A stretch of DNA of 64,000 nt from Papaver somniferum (lineage: Eukaryota > Streptophyta > Magnoliopsida > Ranunculales > Papaveraceae), in NCBI RefSeq assembly GCF_003573695.1, contig NC_039362.1, positions 181,121,977 to 181,185,976 of the forward strand. The letters are read 5' to 3'. The translations under genes were made by a program, and so were the position numbers. Shown piece by piece: positions 23,280 through 33,522 of this stretch. The notes under the pieces are model-generated. The model did not search any database. It had not been told where the DNA came from and worked only from the letters and a program-made list of their open reading frames with translations. Within the stretch, counting starts at the first letter, position 1, and the number at the start of each line of letters is the position of its first letter.

Positions 23280-25245
23280 TGGTGTGCAATGGAAAAAACA
23301 CACAAAAACTTGCAAGTATACAAGGCCAAGTTTTAGTATAGAAGGTAAGAGAGGGATCAGTCCACAGGGATTAGGAGTGCATAAAGAAGTTAAACTATGC
23401 TGGAAGATGATGTAAAACAAGATGCAAGATCACAATGTTATAGTGGCAGTGAAACAAAGAGGGCAAATGGCATGAACCAAGGCTGTGAGCCAAGGGCAGG
23501 GGAGACAGTGCACTGATTTCAGTGCACAACAAGCTGTAAAATGCACAAAAACTAAACAAAGCAGCAAGGAAAATTTAACTAAGCAATAAGAAAAACAGAT
23601 TCGGAGTTGCAAGTGACTGTGAAAACAAAATGTGGGTTAAGCTAAGGCTTTGAATCCACCCTTGTGACCTATCCATAAAATGTAATTCTAGGTTGAATTC
23701 CTAATGGAACTAAGTGACAGTTAAGGTCAACTTATGATCCTAAGCATACAAAAAGGGAATAGCAAGATAATCAGCTTGCTCAACTGATGTGCTCCTAGTA
23801 TTGACTGTCTTTTGACAGTACAATCAATCACAAGCACTAATGAGCACTGATTTCTCCCATTGCTCAATCAAAACAATGCACTAAGGCTCTAACCTAGCAT
23901 TCCACTATCATACAGTGCACTGAGGTTTCATCTAAACCTCAGCTGCAACAATTTAGCTCATGCTCAACATATTACATACACAAGCATTCATCATACAAGA
24001 TAATTCAAACACACTAGACATGGTGAACAAATACAATCGAAATTACTGAATTTGAAATTAAACAAGAAGTAACAGTAGAGAGCACTGGCTAGTCCAGGCC
24101 TCTAAGGTGGTGCTCTGGCTAATCCAGGCATAACCCCTTTTCATGCACATCACAACTCTATTTATAATTACACCCAATTCTCAAAATACCTAATTTACAA
24201 AATTAGGGTTTATCCCAAAAAAAATCCAAAACAGTGAATTTAGGGTTTCAAATTCACCTAATTTGATGGGTCAAATCTTACCCACAACGTAGACCCAATC
24301 TTCCTCTGACTTCACTGCTTCATTCCCACGCTTCAATTTCTTCTCTAGCTTCACCTAATTCATCAATATCTAACCTAGGGTTTCAGAGATAGCAAAGGTG
24401 CGAGATTGATGAAGTAGGAGGCTAGAAAGATGGGGGAAATGATGGGTTTCGCTTTTAGGGTGGAATAGAGTGGTTTGGTGGTGTCAGGGAATGGTGGTGG
24501 TGAAGGCAGAGCAGGTGGAGAAGGTGGTGGTGGTTCTGCATAGGGTATGGAGGAGGAGAGGTCGATGGAAGAAGGGGAAGGGGATGTTTGGTAGGGGTAT
24601 ATGGCTCGGATGTTATGGTGTTGAGCGGTTTCAGCGAGGGAAGATGTTATGCGATCTGCGCCGTAGGATGAGAAGATGGTAGGTAGATCTGACGGCGATG
24701 CGGAGGCAAGCGATGAGCGACCGTCGGATGAAGGGATACAACGAAACGAACGGCACTTGGTGGAGTTAGGTACTGTAGTGTAAAGCGGAGATATCAAACT
24801 TTGATGCACAGCAAGGGAGCGACCGTAGTATGCTTCTGAGAACTGTTCTGACGGCTGAAAACGCAAGCGGATATGGATTTGGGTTTTAGGCTTTTGGGTA
24901 TAGAATATGGGTTTGAGAAATGAGTTTGGGCTTGGGAAATCTTGAGCCCATTTCTTCTTTAAGAACAAATCTTCCTTCTTGAGCCCATTTCTAGTCTTTT
25001 GGGTTTATGCGCACCATTCTTCGCGGCTTCCTTGCGTAATTTCTTCCGGCTTTTCACTACTTTTCTGCTCCGCAAATCATCCAGACTTTATTTGGTACCT
25101 AAAAATGCAAAATTAATTAAGAAAAATATTTATTCTTGAAAACAATGAAAATACAGAATATGGGATAAAATGTAGAATTAATGCACAAAGATGAGTTAAA
25201 TGCCAACAAAAAGGGATAAATATATACATTATTTGGCACTCATCA
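23280..25245 (-). repeat. Athila-like LTR4 (1966 bp)
   Basis: 5' LTR of internal 3 and right end of the array. It starts TGGTGTGCAATGG and ends CACTCATCA, followed by the target duplication. Its TATA box is at 24156-24166. Its U3 open frame (24375-24968, minus, 197 codons) matches that of LTR1 more closely than those of LTR2 and LTR3. Confidence 0.9.
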
Positions 25246-25250
25246 GTGAT
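25246..25250. repeat. Right 5-bp target site duplication (GTGAT)
   Basis: Perfect copy of 2626-2630. Just after it the Tat element resumes with CLSQTEGRKILYDIHSGEAG, the sequence expected between RNase H and integrase. This confirms the insertion boundaries. Confidence 0.9.
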
Positions 25251-26432
25251 GCCTCTCACAAACCGAAGGTAGAAAAATATTATACGATATACATAGCGGA
25301 GAAGCTGGTAACCATAGCGGAAGAAGGTCCTTGGCAATCAAATCCAAGACGCAAGGATACTACTGGCTAAGCATGGAAGAAGATTCAAAGAACGTGGCTA
25401 AGCGCTGCGAAAGATGCCAACGCTTTGCTAGGAAGATTAAAGTAACAACAACAGAGCTCAACTTAGTCAACAACCCTTGGCCATTTGGCCAATGGGGGGT
25501 TGATATTGTTGGACCCTTGATAGAGTGGACATCGAAAATAAAATACCTTATCATGGATACAGATTATTTCACCAAGTGGGTGGAAGCAAAGCCTTTGGCA
25601 AGAATTAGGGACATAAATGTCTTTAAGTTCTTGTTTGAGCAAATCATATGCAGGTTCGGGATACCAGCCGCCACAGTTTCTGACAATGGCAACAATTGCA
25701 AGGGAAAAACATAGATATGTTGTTTGATACTTTCAACATTCAAAAGAACAAGTCCACTCCTATCTACCCTAAGAGCAATGGACAAGCGGAGGCGACTAAC
25801 AAAACGATAACGATGATCTTGAAGAAAAAGATGGGAGCATACAAGAAAAGGTGGTGTGAGAAGCTGCACAATGTCCTATGGGCCTACCGAACTACAAGAA
25901 AGGCGGCCACGGGAGAAACTCCGTTTTTGTTAACCTACGGAGCCGAAGCAGTCATCCCAACGGAGATAATACTTTTGACAACAAAGACAGAGGCCTGGGA
26001 AAAGAGCTTGACAACAGACCTAATGTTAGGAAAGCTCGATGATCTTGAAGAAAGGCGGGAAGTGGCTTTGAAAAAGATGATAAACTATCAACGAAGGCTA
26101 GATTGTGAATACAACAAACGGGTCATCCTAGAAACTTTGTGGTTGAAGAGTACATGTTACATCGAATACCACCATATCAAAGAATGAAAGAGTGGGGCAA
26201 GTTAGCTCCGACATGGGACGGGCCCTACATCATACATGACATCTCCCGGGAAGGGGTCATACTACCTAAGGAACCTCAAAGGTGGAGTATTACAACACCC
26301 TTGGAACGCAATGTACCTAAAGAAGTACTACCCATAAGTGAATGGTTATTACTCAGGAGAAGAAGGGAAGAGGAAACGACCCACCGTATTCTATCCCTGA
26401 CCAAAGGTATTATAAATATTACTTATCAATGA
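25251..26432 (+). pseudogene. Tat-type integrase (decayed)
   Basis: Starts with the pre-integrase block and the zinc-binding domain (NHSGRRSLA, GYYW, CERCQRFA near 25310-25435). It then shows the rve core: first Asp in GVDIVGP (near 25500), second in VSDNGNN (near 25680) and Glu in NGQAEATN (near 25785-25800). The C-terminal block is EYMLHRIPPYQRMKEWGKLAPTW. It is broken by a frameshift near 25700, where FKSKNF-like sequence should follow DNG, and by another near 26135. Integrase would insert element cDNA in the nucleus; this copy is inactive. Confidence 0.85.
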
Positions 26433-27185
26433 AAGAAACTTCTTGCTAAGAGAAAGTCAATTTTTTGATTAAATACAAACTGGATTAGAATGGACTCCCT
26501 TCGTTAGAATTGATGATGAGGAAAGGAAATACATAAATACGCATATGTCAATAATCGGATCCTCGAAGTGATAGCTCCATTCATGAGGCAATAAGAAAAA
26601 GTAAGATATCCCCTACAGAGATACCTTGTCGAAGTAAAGCAGCCTTCGCGGTGAACGCGTAGGGTTAAAGTAAAACTTTTGCCCACGTAGGAGCCCTCAC
26701 CACCGCAGTACCTTCTGGACAAAGGATACATAGGTAGGACAATGAATATTCCACCCAAGGTTAAACATACCTTAGCACCAAGTGATGACTTGAACGTACA
26801 AACATCTAGACACAACACTCTACATGCAAAATATTCATGCAATAATATAGGTACAATAATAATGTTACCCAAATATGACTAACATGTCTTAAAAGTTGCA
26901 GATAACAAAGATTCAAATCGTCAGGAAACATTGTTTCAAGGGAAAGAGACGACACAAAGGCCCCTCAGCTAGGGGAAACATACAACAAAGATTCAGTTAA
27001 GATAGACGGAATCAAGGATAAGGGAGACGAGGAAAGATCACACCCTCAGCTTGGATCTCGGCCTGTACAAAGGCGTCATTAATATAATCAATGTCTGATT
27101 TTTCAAACTGCGCCTTCATCTGAGCAGACTGAGCCATCAAATCAGAAGCAGAATTTTGACGAAGCTCTGTCATCTGAGCAGTGAG
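26433..27185 (+). other. Post-integrase spacer of the Tat element
   Basis: No gene seen. This is the untranslated zone that Tat elements keep between integrase and the antisense gene. Confidence 0.5.
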
Positions 27186-30100
27186 CTAATTGTTAGCTTG
27201 CTGAAGAGCCTCAAACTTGAACTTAGCAACAGTATCAAACTGGCGGGATATCTCTATTGAAGATATTTGGCCTTCAAGACGGTTGATCTTAGCATTTGTA
27301 CCCACCATATGTTCCTGGAGACATGCGAATACGAATGGTGTTAGGACTAAGGGGAAACAACAAAAAATACAAGGGATGTTATTGGAGTATAAGGACCCTA
27401 GGCTACCTCCTGCGTGGCTAAGGGATTCTTCTAATCTACACTGAGCCTCATCAAGATCCACCTCAACGGCTTCAATATCTTCCACAAGGGTATCACGCTC
27501 AGTCCGGAGGTCATCAACATCTATCCGGAGCGAAGCGTTCTCAAGGGATATAACTCGGTAAACATTTTCTAACTCTTCAAACTTCTTGATCAAAGATGCA
27601 TGAGACATGGAAGATGAGGCGGAGTCATCCTCAATGAGTTTGATCTTAAGAGAACAAACCTCAGAAGACAAGACGTTATGCTCTACAGTAACCTTAGCTA
27701 AAGAAGCACATCCATTTTTGAAATCCGCATGGAACTTTTTGCGGATAATTTCTTGGCTGAGAGGCGTCTCTCAACTAGAGAAATATCCTCCTTTTGCTTT
27801 AAAATGGGACTCTCCTTCCAATTAAGGGCTTCGTCACATTCTTTACGAAGCAAAGCCATCTGCTTCACTGAATCTGAGTTATGAGCGGATTCAAGGGAGT
27901 TGGGTCTCATTATGGACGGTTACGTTCATCAATCTATCGGAATTCTTATGATAATAGAAAATATCAGTGGATAACTTGGATACTTGGTCCCGAAGATATC
28001 TAAGTTCACCAAAGCTACCAGCTGGCAGGCGGAGGTTGTCTCAGGACTATGCAACTAAACAAGAACAACAACAAAGCTAAGGGAAAGAAGGAACAAACCT
28101 ATGGCTTTGGAGGACTCATCATCCAAAGCAGAATCAGTAGCTTTGCGCCCGTCCTCAGCAACCTTAGCGAAATTGTTATCTCTCTCGAGTGCCATCAAAC
28201 AAGCCTCCAAGGATCTCTAAGTCTTCCTCAGATCCTCCTCCAATGAAGATACCCAAGCAAGAGAAGCAGCATTGTTGAACGAAGGTTGTCGTATGCCACC
28301 AAGGGCATATTCTTGACGAACGCGCTCCAACAGAGCACTCAAGTTAGTACACTTGGACCCATAGAACTTGCACAGGGTGCAGCTAACATTTATTTGTTTG
28401 CAAAGCTGCAAACAAAGGACTGTAAGAATAAACGGAGAATCAAAACAAATTGTGAAGCGTTAGGAGGGATATCACTTACTGAAAATGCTGAGAGATGGGG
28501 AAGGAAATCAGCGTAGGTGTCAATGAAAGCCTCCTTCTCTTGGATGCTACCACTGCAGATTTCACAAAAGCGATGGCAGGAGCGAAGGCAATCCGGGTCA
28601 AAGAATATATCCTTAGCCGCACGATATTGAGCAGACATCACATCCAACTGTGACTCTACTTCAAAGGAGCTATCCAGATGATGACGATCAACCTCGGCAG
28701 AAAAAGGACCCTTCGAGTCCCGCAGAATAGCTTCGAGAATGGCATCATCAGAGCTACCAAGGCTCAAGCTCTCAGGCAGCTTACCCTTGCTAGACTCATC
28801 AACAACTCCGTCAATCGTTTGAGAACAAACATGGGGCACGATAACTGAGCCCTCACCCCGATGAAGAGACGGCATGGTGGATGAGCTAGGAATTGAAGGA
28901 AAAGCTTGAGCACCACCTAAGTCCATATTACCAGCAAAAGGAAGATTACCCAGTACGGTCCAATCTGGTGACGAAGCCGGAGGTCCAAGAGCTTTGCTAA
29001 CATGGGAAGTATAAACAGACTAAGCACTCCCTAACGGGGTTGGCATAACATTGAAGGAAAAGATGCCCAGTGAAATCACAACCTTCTTCTTCAACTGAGA
29101 ATCTGAACCGCTGACCCTCACCATCGGGGTAACAACCTTAGCAAATGAACCACTTGATTGAAGCGAAGTAGCAGGAGACCAAGGAAGACTCTTGGAAACT
29201 ACAGCAGCAGCCTCAGTAGCAGCCGAGACAACATGCAATGCTCCACCTGTGGCAGCAAACGAAGGAACCTTCGGAGACAAAGCAGGAGATGGAGATTGAA
29301 CACTAACATGATTAAAAAATCAAACATCACCCTCATCCACGAGGTTCTCACCCTCCACTAAGCCAGCACGGACGAGACTGGGGTTACCCTTGGAAAAATC
29401 TTCCTCGATATCATCCAAATGAGGGCTGAGACCAATATCCTCAATATCCTCCATATCTTCATCATCCAGAACCTCCTCTCTAGCTTTGGGATCTTCATTT
29501 GATGCCTCAAGATCAATAACAGCCTTCAACTTGCCCTTTCTCTTGGAGGACTGTGGAAAAACACATGCACCAGTTAAGGATCAAGGGCAATATACTAAGG
29601 GACCTACAAACACAAAGGTATGACAATAATACTTACCTACGCAGGTGTTGGCATAGCTTCTGCATCCGAAGCCTTTCTCTTCCTAGTCTTGGTGGCTACG
29701 GAATTACCAGCAGAGCTCGGAGCAGTCCTAGCAGCAAAACCTGGAGCAGTTCCAGCAGAAGAAGCAGGGGCATACTACAAAAGAAAGTCATCATAATATC
29801 AAACAAAGATATTAAAACAAAAGACCTCAAACAGAAATGAAGGTTACCTCATGAGAATCAGCAGGGTTGGAAAGAGTTGTACGGCCAACGTGGGGATCTG
29901 CGGAAGTAAAACCATAGACCCAAGGACCCACCATATGAAGAGGAGTACGAGCCCAGCGATCATCATGGTCAAGACGGATACTGTCAGAATTTGGCAAAGG
30001 TAGCCTAGCAGAATAAAGGATACAGTCAAACCAGTCTTATCGATCTCCTCCAGCAGACGAAGGTTGTTACCTTCCCTGATTTGCTTGGCGGTAACATGGA

Positions 30101-30824
30101 TACGACGAGGGCCTACACTCCAAGGATGAAGATTGCTCTTCTGAATGGCATCAGCGTATGTAGTATTGAAGTTGGCGGGGGTATAATCCTCCTGCTTAGA
30201 CCTTCCATCAGCAAATGGGTCATAAGACTTCAATGTGTTCTTTCCCTTACTACGATACCAACTCTCACGAAGGGCACGCCAGTAGTTACCGGTATATTGC
30301 ATAACTCCTCGGACCTGAGTTTTGTTCACCGGGTCATCCCTAGTAGACAAAACGTCATAGTAAAAGGGATCCTTTCTACTAAACAAAGGTATGAGCATAC
30401 CTGCGTCCAACTGACCAACACTAATCAGGAGGTTATTCTCGTCATAAGGAAAACTCCGGATCAGGGATTCAGTGAGAAAATCGGAGCCATTGACAAAGGG
30501 GATATCGAACTTGTGGAGGCGGAAAGACTTGGTGATCTCAGCCAAGGACGGGTGGAAGATCCTCAACAGCAACATATTCTACCTCGGGGTCCGCAGCAGC
30601 CTCAGGGACAACATCATTACAGTACCAGCAGGTACCTCAGTGCCAGCAGATACCTCAGTGTCCTTAGGGGGTGGAGACGGCGTAGCATCAGGATGCTCCA
30701 TCCGAGGAGGAGGGTCAGTAAACGAAGAGGTTATTTGCTCGTTACGGGTAGGCTTTTTCGGAAGCCTCATAGTTCCTAACCAGCAGGAAGAATGTCTCAT
30801 CAACAATGGCGTACTGAAAATCAC
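27186..30824 (-). pseudogene. Antisense accessory gene of the Tat element (multi-piece, decayed)
   Basis: Minus-strand open segments line up in transcription order. First is a short Pro-rich N-terminus (30579-30824). Next is a globular domain (30000-30575: SFRLHKFDIPFVNGSDFL, YTGNYWRALRESWYRSKGK, DPFADGRSK, NLHPWSVGPRRIHV). Low-complexity Ser/Ala-rich parts follow (29020-29530), then an acidic part (28390-28926) and heptad-rich coiled coil (27698-27910 and 27186-27671: FEELENVYRVISLENASLRI). Gaps between pieces may be introns or decay. Tat elements such as Grande are known to carry an antisense gene in this position. The globular part resembles plant mobile-domain/putative transposon proteins. 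Function unknown. Confidence 0.55.
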
Positions 30825-31472
30825 AGTCGACTCAAAAGCAAATTTGGGGAAAAAACAAGCATAGTTTGGGCATGGGTTTTACTAAACCAACCAAGGGAAG
30901 CGGTTTAAACTCGTCACGAGGCAAAATCAAAGACCATTCATCACCATAAGCAAAGTTGCAGACAAGGAACAATCATGGCAGACTCATCATCAAAATACAA
31001 AATAGGATCAAACCCAAGTTCTCATACAACTTAAACGAGTAAAAGAGAACTAGGATTCTCACATGCAAGTACAATATAGACATCAACAATCTCCTAGTCA
31101 AGAAAGGAAAGACATAATCGAACATGAAGAAATATGAAAATGACGGTAAAGAGCAAGTACCACTTATTTGTGCAATCAAATGTTGAACCAGAGCCTCGGA
31201 TAATTGAAAGGGGAATGGAGCAGTTAGCAACAAAAGAAAAATATCTATATATGAAAGAGATGGAGAGCGAAAGTTCGAGGAAAAAGAAAAGGAGTTAATG
31301 AAAATTCCTTCTCTTTATTCTCTTCTTATAGGCGGCTGGAGAATCCAAAATTTGGATGTCCCGAAATTCAAGGGGAAGTTATTGCATGAAAGGGCATGTA
31401 GAGACCACCCAATCAGTACGTGCGAAAATTGCGGCGTAACGGAAGTTTTCTTCCAATCCTACCAAATGGAAT
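30825..31472 (+). other. Spacer upstream of the 3' LTR of the Tat element
   Basis: No gene seen. If the antisense gene is transcribed, its promoter should lie here. Confidence 0.4.
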
Positions 31473-31495
31473 AATAAGAAAGAAAAGGGGAAAAC
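31473..31495 (+). other. Polypurine tract of the Tat element
   Basis: Purine-rich run (AATAAGAAAGAAAAGGGGAA and three further bases) directly before TGTGAATACC, the proposed LTR start. Confidence 0.65.
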
Positions 31496-32404
31496 TGTGA
31501 ATACCAATATTCTGCGGAGCACGTGTCACGATCTTAGTGGCCACATACAAGATAACTGTGTATCCCTAGCTATGCAGAGAAATCCAAGGGACAGAGGATA
31601 CCTTCGCAGATCTACTTTATCTCATCCCAAGAAAGGATGCCTCGACGGCTGAGATGAGGAGGGTAAAATCCTAGTCTATAAGGAGGCAGCTGGCGAAGGG
31701 ACAAAGGTAGATGGCATATCTAATCAGCATTAAATGCACAGAGCTCTTATCTACACGCATAATCAAGGCACGTGGATAGAGACGATGTGGCATAACCCGA
31801 TTGGCGGAGGCTGGCCGTGAACGAAGGTACAACCTATACTAAGGTTGGGAAGTTCCAAAAGGAATGTGGGTCAGCTGAGGTGGCAGGGTTCGACTGGATA
31901 AAGCACGCGGCGAACGAAGGTACTATTTGTACGAAAGGTATATCAACAAACGATGGACCCATAGGCAGCAAAGATATACCTGTAGTAGAAGGGGCTATAA
32001 ATACCAAGCCTCACCAACAAACAAAAGGCATTCAATATCTAGGAGAGAAGATCTAGTCTTAAAGCTTATACCTCTTTAATGTTTAGAACTTAAGTATTTA
32101 CTTCAACTTGAGTTCTCTCTTTTACTTTGGGAAGCATTTAAGATCTTTGTAACCACCATAACTTAATACAAACACAATCACTCATTACCCTGTGGACGTA
32201 GACGAAAGTCGAACCACGTAATCTCTTGTGGCTCATGATAACTTAGCAGCTTTTATATTATCTTTGCATTCTTAGTTGTTAATGTGATCTTGAGTACCCT
32301 TTATTACTTAGCATTATCAGTTCAACAAAGGCATCATTACTACTTAGTATCTGATTTTCTGATCTGTATACATTACGTAGACTACGGGAAAACGAGTAGT
32401 CACA
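31496..32404 (+). repeat. Probable 3' LTR of the Tat element (about 909 bp)
   Basis: Starts TGTGA after a polypurine tract and can end TCACA at 32400-32404, giving a 5-bp terminal inverted repeat. It contains a TATAAATA box at 31996-32003 and the stretch CCCTGTGGACGTAGACG, which is common in R-U5 of plant Ty3 LTRs. The 5' LTR is outside the window, so the right boundary and the candidate duplication CCATT are unverified. Confidence 0.55.
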
Positions 32405-32492
32405 CCATTTTTTCTTCTTCATCTCAGATCAAAGTCTCTCGATTCTTTGCTGTTGTGCTTTTGTGTCTCTCGCTCTCTACTGCTGGTAGTGT

Positions 32493-32832
32493 GTTTCAAT
32501 TAGGTTCATCTCAAATTCGAATTAGGTTTATCTCAGATTCGAACAAGGTATTTACTATAATCATCTTTTTCTACCGTTTCTGTTTTTTTCTTGAAATCAT
32601 GATGAATAATTAGGTTTATTCTGATATGATTTTTATTAGAATAATTGTCTATGATGTACATTGTTAATTTCTTTATCATTTCAGTTTATGATGATTTACA
32701 TTGTTCAATTCAGTTTTCGTTCGATTGTTAATTAAGTAATTTTTTTTGTGATTTTTCTGTCTTTCAATTAAGTTTACCTCAGATTCGAATTAGGTTTATC
32801 TCAAATTTGAACAAGGTATTCACTATAATCAT
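32493..32832 (+). repeat. Direct repeat of about 70 bp in the MULE leader
   Basis: TTTCAATTAGGTT...GAACAAGGTATTTACTATAATC at 32493-32563 recurs with few changes at 32762-32832, 269 bases apart. Both copies end in an AAGGTATT step that could act as a splice donor. Confidence 0.7.
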
Positions 32833-32979
32833 TTATCTCTGCAGCTGCTCTGTTTTTTTTTTTTTTTGTAATCTGATTTTTATATCTTTTGAGATATGTT
32901 TGTTCATTAGACAGATCACGCAGTAATTTTGTTTTTTTTTTTTTTGATATAGCTGCAGTTCATTAGCATGTTTTTTTTA

Positions 32980-33430
32980 TATGATCATGTGTCTCAAAAT
33001 ATACGGAACATATTCATTCATAGACACGGTACATATTGATATGTATTACAATGTTTGTTATTTATCCTACATTACATACCCATATGTACTGCATGTAGCA
33101 TGCTCTTTGTTTTTTATCCTACATTACATACCAATACGTACTGCATATAACATGCTCTTTTTCATTCTGCAGTACATGTCAATAGATATCAAAATTTATA
33201 GCACATATGCATTCAGAGACTCAGTACATGTCAATACATACTACATAGAACATGTCAATACATATCGAAATGATATAACACATATCCATTAAGAGATTTT
33301 TTTTAAAACGGTAGTACATGTCAATATGTATTGAAATGTATATGACATATAAACTCACAGACTCAGTACATATCATTTCATATCATATCAATATGTATAT
33401 TACCAATAGTTATTTGGGGGGTTGTTAATT
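32980..33430 (+). repeat. Cluster of TACATGTCAATATG-like motifs
   Basis: At least six variants of RTACATGTCAATAYRTA or its inverse (TACATATTGATATGTA) fall in this non-coding leader/intron, in both orientations. Similar variants reappear in the later intron (34690-34920). Confidence 0.55.
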
Positions 33431-33522
33431 TTTGGATCATTTTTTACAGGGTCAACATGTCTGCTGTTGCTCACGATTCAGATATTTCTTGATACTCTCA
33501 TGTATACCACAAGAAATGATAT

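Larger units (their letters stand above)
2631..25245 (-). mobile_element. Array of non-autonomous Athila-like retrotransposons with four LTRs
   Basis: Four LTRs (2631-4597, 8760-10727, about 13997-16519, 23280-25245) separate three internal regions, all in minus orientation. In that orientation each LTR starts TGATGAGTGCC, preceded by a G-rich polypurine tract, and ends TGCACACCA. Internals 1 and 3 carry a primer site matching plant tRNA-Asp, which is the Athila choice. Only the outermost ends carry a target duplication, so the array entered once, or grew after entry by unequal recombination between LTRs and internals. No protease, RT, RNase H or integrase is visible in any internal, so mobility would depend on enzymes made elsewhere. 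Confidence 0.85.
1..32404 (+). mobile_element. Tat-lineage Ty3/gypsy retrotransposon, 3' part, split by a 22.6-kb insertion
   Basis: The window opens inside pol of a decayed plant Ty3 element. In order on the + strand it holds reverse transcriptase, RNase H, a second (archaeal-type) RNase H, then after the 2631-25245 insertion an integrase, a long untranslated zone carrying an antisense gene, a polypurine tract and a probable LTR. The dual RNase H followed by integrase, and the antisense ORF between integrase and the 3' LTR, are known hallmarks of the Tat lineage. Positions 1-362 are upstream pol linker without a domain I can name. The 5' LTR, gag and protease lie outside the window. Stops and frameshifts in every domain show it is dead. 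Confidence 0.85.

Noticed and set aside
26504..26872. 122-codon minus-strand ORF after the Tat integrase
   Set aside because: Composition unlike a protein, no domain, and not in line with the pieces of the antisense gene.
33010..33420. Tandem microsatellite
   Set aside because: Words are related but spacing and sequence vary; reported as a motif cluster instead.
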